A model generated the notes under the pieces. It did not search any database and had not been told where the DNA came from. It saw nothing but the letters and a program-made list of their open reading frames with translations. 11,290 nt of DNA, from positions 1 to 11,290 of the forward strand of contig DSBN01000323.1 of the NCBI GenBank assembly GCA_011046055.1, written 5' to 3'. Positions 7,045-11,290 of this stretch are shown piece after piece. The DNA comes from Sediminispirochaeta sp. Its GTDB lineage: Bacteria; Spirochaetota; Spirochaetia; DSM-16054; Sediminispirochaetaceae. The stretch's first letter is position 1. Every line of letters begins with the position of its first letter. The position numbers and the translations under genes were made by a program.

Positions 7045-7300
7045 AGTTTGTCGCCTCCCTGGCGGATATTATTCTTATTATCTCTTCTCCATCTTCCGAA
7101 AAAACGTTGTGGGCTACGACAATGAGGATGAAATTCTCTGTAGCACCGATTGTTATCCAACGTTCTTCGAAATAAGAAAACCTCTTATCAAGGATGGAAA
7201 TATGAAGGGGATCTTCGAAAACTTCTGCTGCTGTGGAAAAAGAGATTTTATGTTTTCTCCGGTTTTTTAGATCCTTATTATGATCCCATTCAATCTTCAT
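7016..7300 (-). CDS. brnT: BrnT-family ribonuclease toxin
   Basis: 94 residues from the ATG at 7300-7298. The sequence begins MKIEWDHNKDLKNRRKHKIS, then FSTAAEVFEDP, and ends with IIRIISAREATNYERRQYEQ. All three are hallmarks of the BrnT family (small RelE-like-fold ribonucleases that inhibit translation): EWDxxKxxxNxxKHxIxF, an E/DxP turn, and RIISARxAxxxERxxY. It appears full length and intact. A GTG at 7315 would add MLRYV, but the family normally starts just before the EWD segment. Neither start has a clear Shine-Dalgarno, and a promoter-like pair places transcription initiation close to the ATG, so leaderless translation is conceivable. The product is toxic only when BrnA is limiting. 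Confidence 0.9.
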   Translation of the reverse strand: MKIEWDHNKDLKNRRKHKISFSTAAEVFEDPLHISILDKRFSYFEERWITIGATENFILIVVAHNVFSEDGEEIIRIISAREATNYERRQYEQI

Positions 7301-7305
7301 AACAT

Positions 7306-7334
7306 ATCTTAACACGTTGTATGTGCGTTGTAAA
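7306..7334 (-). promoter_or_regulatory. Possible brnTA promoter with 11-bp-spaced direct repeat
   Basis: On the minus strand, TTTACA (7334-7329) and TAAGAT (7311-7306) are 17 bases apart, giving a start point close to the brnT ATG. Inside lies the direct repeat CGTTGTA at 7315-7321 and 7326-7332 (plus-strand reading), one helical turn apart. That spacing suits a dimeric ribbon-helix-helix protein such as BrnA. The assignment is inference; the -10 match is modest. Confidence 0.4.
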
Positions 7335-7550
7335 TATAAATAATGGGGGTGATGCTCTTCACGATTCCCTCGGTTTTATTAAAGATGTGATCCTCTAAAC
7401 TCTTGGATCAAATGGCTCTGGATGATAAGGTGAACATAGAAAATCCTGACCAGATAGGTGACTGGCTCTGTGAAGGACGCCGTCAAAGCTCAACTAATAG
7501 AACAAGAAGCGGTTTTTGTTCTACTTTGTAATACATAGGAGGAGATAAGT
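7335..7550 (+). other. Intergenic leader before the ECF S-component gene
   Basis: About 215 bases with no convincing gene. It contains a 39-codon frame (7412-7531, begins MALDDKVNIENPDQIGDWLC) with no Shine-Dalgarno, which may be a remnant or chance. An 8-bp perfect hairpin, TAGAACAA/TTGTTCTA (7498-7505 and 7516-7523), ends 16 bases before the ribosome-binding site GGAGGAG of the next gene. No run of T follows, so it is not a terminator. I searched by eye for TPP, cobalamin, preQ1 and THF riboswitch consensus elements and found none. A promoter for the downstream gene must lie here, but I cannot place it. Confidence 0.4.
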
Positions 7551-8096
7551 ATGAGTACTTTCAGCAATACCGTCGCATGGCCGGTCAATCCGGCACGGGT
7601 TTCGCTCAAGAGCGTATCCGGCGCAATCACCGAGTTAGTTTTGATCGGTTTGGCCATAGGTCTACCGATAATCGCCCACGCCCTGGCCTGGCCGGTCTTT
7701 GCCCTGCTGCCGATGCACTGGACCATCCTGTTGGCGGGTCTGGTCTACGGTTGGAAGGGTGGCCTGTTGGCCGGATTCTCCGCCCCGCTCATCAGCTTCG
7801 CGGTCACCGGTATGCCGATGCCCTTTGTTTTGCCCATGATCGTTGTGGAGGTCTCCCTGTACGGTGCGGTCAGCGGCCTTTTTAGCCGGAAGAACGCCTT
7901 CTTCGGCCTCTTTGCCGCCCTGATCGTCGGGCGAGTCGGATTCGCCGCCACGGCCCTGCTGCTCGGAAGGGTGCAGGGACCGCTGATGGGTTTTATCAAA
8001 AACAGCTTCACCGCGGGTGTCCCCGCAGCCTTTGCCCAGCTTCTGATTCTGCCCTTCATCGCCGGGATGGTCGTGTCCATCATGAATAAAGAGTAG
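7551..8096 (+). CDS. ECF transporter S component (substrate-binding membrane subunit)
   Basis: 181 residues, a normal S-component length, with about six membrane segments (about 24-46, 56-77, 78-93, 95-112, 117-139, 158-177). Motifs recalled from one branch of the family are LPMHWTILLAGLVYGWKGG (about 53-71), SAPLISFAVTGMP, a mid-helix GR pair (127-128) and GVPAAFAQLLILP near the end. S components bind a vitamin or small metabolite and work with a shared energising module (EcfA, EcfA', EcfT) encoded elsewhere; none is present here, as in group II ECF systems. The ATG is preceded by GGAGGAG six bases away. The substrate cannot be fixed. The neighbouring kinase suggests something that is phosphorylated after uptake, but the strong terminator behind this gene weakens that link. 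Confidence 0.75.
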   Translation: MSTFSNTVAWPVNPARVSLKSVSGAITELVLIGLAIGLPIIAHALAWPVFALLPMHWTILLAGLVYGWKGGLLAGFSAPLISFAVTGMPMPFVLPMIVVEVSLYGAVSGLFSRKNAFFGLFAALIVGRVGFAATALLLGRVQGPLMGFIKNSFTAGVPAAFAQLLILPFIAGMVVSIMNKE

Positions 8097-8120
8097 CCCC
8101 GCCGGAGGCAACCGGTAGGG

Positions 8121-8150
8121 ACTCCGCCCGCTTCGGCGGGCGGAGTTTTT
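8121..8150 (+). terminator. Strong TTCG-loop terminator overlapping the next gene's ribosome-binding site
   Basis: ACTCCGCCCGC (8121-8131), loop TTCG (8132-8135) and GCGGGCGGAGT (8136-8146) form an 11-bp GC-rich perfect hairpin, followed by TTTT and CTC. It ends four bases before the TSUP start codon. The GGAG in its 3' arm (8142-8145) is the only Shine-Dalgarno candidate for that gene, eight bases from the ATG. Confidence 0.85.
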
Positions 8151-8153
8151 CTC

Positions 8154-8912
8154 ATGATGCAGCTTGTTCTGATTTTCGTCATCTACATCATCGCGAGTTT
8201 CACCCAGGGGGTGACCGGCTTCGGTTTTGGAGTCTTCGCCACTCCGATGATTTCCCTGATTTTTTCTCCGGGAGTCGCGGTGGGGATGAACGCCGTCCTG
8301 GGGACGGTCAACTGCACCTACAACTACTTCTTACTCAGGGAGTATGTGGATTATAAAAAAAGTGCAAAACTCTTTGCCGTCAGCCTCCTGTTCATCCCCT
8401 TGGGGGCCTACTTCCTGGTCAGCGTGATGGAGGAGATAGTCTTTCTGGCAATGGGGACGATGGTTGTAGTGGTGACCCTGCATTCGATGCAGCAACATAG
8501 AGTGAAAGCCGATTCGATAGTCTACACCAAACTGGGATTTGTGTTTCCGGTCTTAGCCGGTTCGGTCGCCGGGGCCTTCGCCGCGCCGGGGCCGATCTTG
8601 GCGCCGTACATGTTCGCCCGCGAAAAGGATCCCTTCGTCGCCAAAGCAAACCTGCAGTTTATCTTTTCCTTGATGAGCATAATCATTATCGCCTCGCATA
8701 CCGTGGCGGGGAATCTCAGTGTTGATACGCTGCTGCTGAGCCTGCCGTATATCCCGCTGGTGTTTTTGTTTACCAAGATCGGAGCGGCGGTATCTTTCAA
8801 ATTAAAAAAAGAGCTCTTCCGGCGGGTGGAGTACAGCGCCCTGCTGCTGTTGGGCGCTTATCTGATTTTCCAAAACTTAACAAAATTGTTGAGTTTTGGA
8901 AATTGGCCATAG
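8154..8912 (+). CDS. TSUP (TauE/SafE) family membrane permease
   Basis: 252 residues, typical for the family, with about eight hydrophobic segments. Residues 15-26 (SFTQGVTGFGFG) match the first conserved TSUP motif, and residues 136-150 (GSVAGAFAAPGPILA) match the repeat in the second half. The two halves are related, as expected. TSUP proteins move small anions such as sulfite, sulfonates, sulfoacetate or oxalate; the sequence does not say which. The start at 8154 is required to keep the first membrane helix (LVLIFVIYII). A second ATG follows at 8157. The only ribosome-binding site lies within the terminator hairpin directly upstream. Twelve bases separate its stop from the kinase gene, which suggests a two-gene unit. 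Confidence 0.9.
   Translation: MMQLVLIFVIYIIASFTQGVTGFGFGVFATPMISLIFSPGVAVGMNAVLGTVNCTYNYFLLREYVDYKKSAKLFAVSLLFIPLGAYFLVSVMEEIVFLAMGTMVVVVTLHSMQQHRVKADSIVYTKLGFVFPVLAGSVAGAFAAPGPILAPYMFAREKDPFVAKANLQFIFSLMSIIIIASHTVAGNLSVDTLLLSLPYIPLVFLFTKIGAAVSFKLKKELFRRVEYSALLLLGAYLIFQNLTKLLSFGNWP
8870..8899. repeat. 14-bp inverted repeat at the 3' end of the TSUP gene
   Basis: CCAAAACTTAACAA (8870-8883) pairs with TTGTTGAGTTTTGG (8886-8899), with one T-G wobble, to give a long AT-rich stem inside the last codons of the TSUP gene. No T-tract follows, so it is not a standard terminator. In mRNA the stem would sit 25 bases before the kinase start codon and could affect mRNA stability or coupling to the kinase gene. 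Confidence 0.6.
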
Positions 8913-8924
8913 GGTATACAGAGT

Positions 8925-9932
8925 ATGACCACAGACCCAATAGAGATCATCGCCGTCGGCAACCCGATCATCGATATCTACGCGGGTATCGATGAGCAGG
9001 GCTTCAGCTGCCTCAAAAAAACCGCCCCCGACTTCGAGTGGGGGCAGGTGCGGCATGTGGACGATGAGCTTTTTGCAGAACTTCTGTCCTGTGTCGACCC
9101 GGAAGACATAGTGCCCGGAGGAGGCGCCTACAATGCCCTCAGAATTCTCGCCCAGCGGGGTTTTCGGACAGGATTCGTCGGCGCCTTGGGTGGAGGGGCA
9201 GCTTCTACCGCAGACGATACGGCGCCATCCGCGGTAGGGGGGATGTCCTTTGGCCCCGAACTTTTCCGAGAGGAGATGCGTCACTTCGGTATTGTCGATC
9301 TCACGGCAACCGTCTCCGGTCGTCCTACGGGGCGCAGTCTCTGTCTGCGAGATACTGCGGGAGGCGCAGAATCTCTGCTCATCTTCAACCCCGCCGCGGC
9401 CACGGAGCTCGGGGCTATCTCCGAGGATGCTTCCGGCACGCTGAAGCCGAGGCTTATCTATCTGGAAGGCTTCGTGCTGCCCAGGACCGCGCTGGTGGAG
9501 GATATCTTGGCCTGGCGTGGGAGGGTCGGGGCGAAGCTGGCGGTGGACTTGGGGGCGTCGCCGATCGTCGGTGCACGAAGGGACTTCCTGTTGGAAGAGC
9601 TCCTGCCCCGTACGTCGTTTCTCTTCGGTACCAAGGAGGAACTTGAGGCTTTCGGCCTCATGTATGATGAGCTTCTGCACCGAATGAACCGGGGAGTCTT
9701 GGTATGTAAAAAAGGCCCGGACGGCTCCTCGGTCCTTTTTGGAGAGTCCAGGATAGATGTCCCCGCCCGTGCTGTTTCGGTACTTGATACCACCGGGGCG
9801 GGGGACGCCTACGCTGCATTTTTTCTCACCGAGTATCTGCGGGGCCGGACAGTCGAACAGGCCGCCGAAAGCGCGGCCTACGGCAGCTCGCTGGTTCTGA
9901 GACAGTATGGAGGGAGAATACCGGAACACTGA
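8925..9932 (+). CDS. PfkB-family carbohydrate/nucleoside kinase
   Basis: 335 residues, full length. Residues 7-20 (EIIAVGNPIIDIYA) form the N-terminal strand. GGGAYNALRILAQRG at 65-79 is the substrate-side glycine-rich signature. DTTGAGDAYAAFF at 288-300 is the PfkB signature that forms the anion hole, with D294 as predicted catalytic base. GTKEEL at 235-240 is the usual NxxE-like region. Members phosphorylate a sugar or nucleoside hydroxyl with ATP; the arrangement resembles adenosine-kinase and ribokinase-like branches, but the substrate is not evident. Residues 89-109, where family members normally show a short G-D-x-x-G turn, are expanded with a flexible Ala/Gly/Ser segment. The Shine-Dalgarno is weak (AGGG about 11 bases upstream or AGAG close to the ATG). 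The gene follows the TSUP gene by 12 bases and may be translated from the same message. Confidence 0.9.
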   Translation: MTTDPIEIIAVGNPIIDIYAGIDEQGFSCLKKTAPDFEWGQVRHVDDELFAELLSCVDPEDIVPGGGAYNALRILAQRGFRTGFVGALGGGAASTADDTAPSAVGGMSFGPELFREEMRHFGIVDLTATVSGRPTGRSLCLRDTAGGAESLLIFNPAAATELGAISEDASGTLKPRLIYLEGFVLPRTALVEDILAWRGRVGAKLAVDLGASPIVGARRDFLLEELLPRTSFLFGTKEELEAFGLMYDELLHRMNRGVLVCKKGPDGSSVLFGESRIDVPARAVSVLDTTGAGDAYAAFFLTEYLRGRTVEQAAESAAYGSSLVLRQYGGRIPEH

Positions 9933-10008
9933 GAAAATACAAGGAACTCTGCAGGATGCCAAAGCACGGCACAGCGGTTTGGCCAATCCGTAGACGGGCG
10001 GATAAAAC

Positions 10009-10362
10009 CTAGTCCGGGGAGGGGACTGACAGTACGCCGAACATCACGGTAATGAGGTGCCGGATTTCTTCGGCGGAGGTTGCATCTAAACTGGCAATTT
10101 TTTCGCCGATTCGCGAGGTGCTGATGGTACGAGTCTGGTCTACGGCTATTTCTGAGCGGCGTCCCGCGACCGTGGTGGTAATTCGGCTGGGCCAAGCTTC
10201 GTGTATTCGCAAGGTGATCGGGCAGACGACCACGGTCTGGAGGTGGCGATTCATGAGATCGTCACTGACAACTACCGCCGGTCCTGTTTTGGAAATCTCA
10301 CTTCCCACGGTAGGATCGAGGTTCACCCAATACACCCCATAACGTTCAATCCGTGATACCAT
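10009..10362 (-). CDS. mazF: MazF/PemK-family endoribonuclease toxin
   Basis: 117 residues from the ATG at 10362-10360 (a GTG at 10365 is an equally placed alternative). The sequence shows GVYWVNLDPTVGSEISKTGP, then AVVVSDDLMN, TVVVCPIT, and AVDQTRTISTSRI. This is the standard MazF/PemK order: the YWVxLDPxxGSEIxKTRP region with the catalytic-side Arg/Lys area, PAVVVS, and the xxDQxRTxxxxR segment. Note KTGP instead of the common KTRP: the arginine there is widely conserved and associated with catalysis in MazF proteins, so the toxin might be weakened. The start overlaps the end of mazE by 17 bases, ensuring coupling. MazF toxins cleave single-stranded mRNA at short motifs and are inhibited by MazE. 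Confidence 0.92.
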   Translation of the reverse strand: MVSRIERYGVYWVNLDPTVGSEISKTGPAVVVSDDLMNRHLQTVVVCPITLRIHEAWPSRITTTVAGRRSEIAVDQTRTISTSRIGEKIASLDATSAEEIRHLITVMFGVLSVPSPD

Positions 10363-10600
10363 CACCGCTCACCCTATCCCAATCAGACCACTCTTCTGCT
10401 TCCGCCGATTCGGCGGCCATCTGACAGTACGCCTCCTCCCAGGTAAGTTGATGGCCCGATGACAGGGGCTTGAGAAAGATTCCGTCCCGAGTCTCTTCGA
10501 TCTCAATCTCAGAACCTTCCTTCAAGCTATAGAAGTCTAATAGTTTTTTGGGAAGGCGGATGCCTTTGGAATTACCGATTTTGATTATATGCGCCTTCAT
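10346..10600 (-). CDS. mazE: MazE/AbrB-type antitoxin
   Basis: 84 residues from the ATG at 10600-10598. The N-terminal half, MKAHIIKIGNSKGIRLPKKL, followed by SLKEGSEIEIEETRDGIFL, is the SpoVT/AbrB swapped-hairpin DNA-binding domain: KIGNSxGIRLPKxLL and a loop of acidic strands. The acidic Trp/Glu-rich tail (WEEAYCQMAAESAEAEEWSD) should wrap the toxin. An upstream TTG at 10636 lengthens the frame by 12 residues, but that codon lies in the presumed -35 box, so I reject it. There is no Shine-Dalgarno upstream of the ATG, and the promoter geometry suggests a very short or absent leader. The protein should autoregulate the pair through the palindromes overlapping its start. Confidence 0.9.
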   Translation of the reverse strand: MKAHIIKIGNSKGIRLPKKLLDFYSLKEGSEIEIEETRDGIFLKPLSSGHQLTWEEAYCQMAAESAEAEEWSDWDRVSGDGITD

Positions 10601-10636
10601 GTAATTACATGTAATAACTTTTATAAAGTGTGTCAA
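10598..10636 (-). promoter_or_regulatory. mazEF promoter with overlapping palindromic operator
   Basis: On the minus strand, consensus TTGACA (10636-10631) precedes a weak -10 candidate TTACAT (10614-10609) by 16 bases. Two overlapping perfect palindromes cover the -10 and start codon: CATGTAATTACATG (10598-10611) and ATTACATGTAAT (10604-10615). A further ATGTAAT unit lies at 10642-10648. Repeated ATGTAAT units around the promoter fit an AbrB-type antitoxin operator; binding is inferred. Confidence 0.6.
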
Positions 10637-10660
10637 GAAAAATGTAATGCCTTTGCTTCC

Positions 10661-11058
10661 CTACCACTGAACTCCGAGTAACAGCAGCGTCTCCTCCACC
10701 CGAAACCGATCGTTCCGAAGGCTGTAGGCGAAGCGGAGGCCTGTCTCCAGAGCAAGCGGCCAGGAGAAGAGGTGCTGCTCGAAAAGGAGTTCGACGCCCA
10801 CCGTCGGATGTAAGGCTGCGCCGGTCTTAGATTCGAGCCGGCGCAGCCACCAAGGAGGCTCTCCATCCGTCGGGTCCGCGACCGTTGCGGCTTCCGCCGG
10901 TAGTCCGACACCGAGGTCGGCGAAGGCGGTCCCCCTGACCCGTTTGAGGAAATATACGCTCCCTATCTCCATATCCGGGTAGAGCAGGGGCAGGGAGTAC
11001 TGAAGCGAGGCCACCGCGTTTTCGGGATAGTGTTGGTCCAGACGGAGGGGGAGGGCCG
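10661..11058 (-). CDS. C-terminal fragment of an outer-membrane barrel-like protein (5' end lost at junction)
   Basis: In the minus-strand frame ending at TAG 10663-10661, about 130 residues read as credible protein: RLDQHYPENAVASLQYSLPL, LYPDMEIGSVYFLKRVRGTA, FADLGVGL, PTVGVELLFEQHLFSWPLAL, ETGLRFAYSL and the terminal LLLLGVQW. Alternating strands and an aromatic last residue are typical of an outer-membrane barrel end. The YPLxYPD...YLKRxRGxxFxDxG pattern recalls the C-terminal barrel of spirochaetal TolB/PD40-type or Omp85-like proteins, from memory and uncertain. Upstream of about 11058 the frame stays open but becomes Pro/Arg/Ser-rich and loses any strand pattern, coinciding with the guanine-rich tract. 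The true gene start is therefore missing from this window. Confidence 0.55.
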
Positions 11059-11076
11059 GGGGGGGGAGGGAGGGGG
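11047..11076 (+). repeat. Guanine-rich low-complexity tract (potential G-quadruplex) at a sequence junction
   Basis: G runs of 5, 3, 9, 3 and 5 separated by A, CC, A and A. This satisfies a simple G-quadruplex pattern on the plus strand and marks the point where the leftward barrel gene ends and unrelated high-GC sequence begins. About 60 further bases (11077-11138) hold no recognisable gene. The tract may be a true recombination point or a poor-quality join in the assembly. Confidence 0.6.
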
Positions 11077-11138
11077 TGCCGGGCGACGTCCTGGGCGGGC
11101 CATGCACAGGATCAGCAGAGCGACGAGGGGAGCGGCTG

Positions 11139-11290
11139 GTGATCGACCACGTTGGCTTGGGGTTCAGCGACCTGGACAAGAGCAAGGCGTTCTACCAGCA
11201 GGCGCTGCGTCCGCTTGGCTACCAGCTGCTGATGGCACGCGACGGCTCGGCGGGCTTCGGCAGCAACGGCAAGCCGGACTTCTGGATCCA
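11139..11290 (+). CDS. Glyoxalase/bleomycin-resistance (VOC) family protein, 5' part only
   Basis: The frame opens at GTG 11139-11141, preceded by GAGGGGAG six bases upstream, and runs off the window after 50 codons. It reads VIDHVGLGFSDLDKSKAFYQ, then ALRPLGYQLL and GFGSNGKPDFWI. This is the start of a VOC-fold protein: a DHVxLxVSDLxxSKxFYxxxLxPLGY first betaalphabetabetabeta unit with the usual metal-site histidine in DHVG (with the initiator as residue 1, H4), and GKPDFWI as common in proteobacterial members. VOC proteins include metalloenzymes such as glyoxalases and dioxygenases and also non-enzymatic binding proteins; this member is not further assignable. Codon use (CTG, GGC, AAG rich) is much higher in GC than in the rest of the window. 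Confidence 0.8.
   Translation, partial: MIDHVGLGFSDLDKSKAFYQQALRPLGYQLLMARDGSAGFGSNGKPDFWI

Noticed and set aside
8877..9986. 369-codon open frame on the minus strand opposite the PfkB gene
   Set aside because: It is longer than the kinase but lacks domain signatures, and the plus-strand frame carries complete PfkB motifs. The antisense opening is a by-product of GC-rich codon use.
9986..10003. Small ATCCG/CGGAT hairpin between the kinase and mazF as a shared terminator
   Set aside because: Only five base pairs, and no T-tract on either side.
10637..10911. 92-codon minus-strand frame near mazE (10633-10911)
   Set aside because: It is an alternative frame of the barrel-protein fragment and overlaps the mazE promoter; Arg/Ser-rich with no motif.
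11059..11185. N-terminal extension of the barrel fragment to an ATG at 11185
   Set aside because: The extension is Pro/Arg/Ser-rich with no signal peptide and lies antisense to the VOC gene. It is an artefact of the junction.
1..11290. tRNA or rRNA genes, CRISPR repeats, insertion sequences
   Set aside because: Nothing with the required conserved elements, regular repeat spacing or transposase sequence was seen on either strand.

Overview
The window most likely comes from a free-living or host-associated spirochaete, or a similar diderm bacterium of moderately high GC. This is an inference from gene style only: a TetR / RND(MMPL-type) / LolA-like / outer-membrane-protein operon, several proteins that look like outer-membrane beta-barrels, and consensus sigma70-type promoters. 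No rRNA, tRNA, CRISPR array or insertion sequence is visible.

Left third (1-5604): a compact minus-strand operon, transcribed from about 5460 towards 1. It encodes a TetR-type repressor, a 12-helix RND/MMPL-family exporter, a LolA-like periplasmic protein and an outer-membrane protein that runs off the left edge. The genes are tightly coupled: the RND ribosome-binding site touches the tetR stop, and the next two junctions are ATGA and TAATG overlaps. In front of tetR lies a near-consensus promoter (TTGACT, 17 bp, TACAAT), followed by two tandem copies of the palindrome TGACC-N3-GGTCA, a strong candidate autoregulatory operator. The layout suggests a three-compartment lipid or hydrophobic-compound export line (inner membrane pump, periplasmic carrier, outer-membrane partner). 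The pump and the outer-membrane protein share an unusual acidic, phenylalanine-rich motif.

Middle (5605-7550): on the plus strand, a secreted protein of probable outer-membrane beta-barrel type with its own promoter and terminator. Behind it, on the minus strand, is a brnTA type II toxin-antitoxin pair, plus a possible remnant of a membrane-protein C-terminus.

Right-middle (7551-9932): three plus-strand genes: an ECF-transporter substrate-binding (S) subunit, a TSUP (TauE/SafE) permease and a PfkB-type kinase. A strong TTCG-loop terminator separates the first two, and its 3' arm also carries the Shine-Dalgarno sequence of the TSUP gene. The set may take up and phosphorylate a small metabolite, but the substrate is not evident.

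Right end (9933-11290): a minus-strand mazEF toxin-antitoxin pair with an operator-like palindrome over its promoter, then the 3' end of a minus-strand gene that looks like the C-terminal strands of an outer-membrane barrel. That coding region dissolves at a guanine-rich tract near 11047-11076. Beyond it, on the plus strand, begins a high-GC glyoxalase/VOC gene of proteobacterial flavour. This abrupt change could be a real rearrangement or an assembly chimera.

Two genes that run off the window edges (the outer-membrane protein at 1-1321 and the VOC gene at 11139-11290) have no stop codon in the window and are easily missed by ORF callers that require one.
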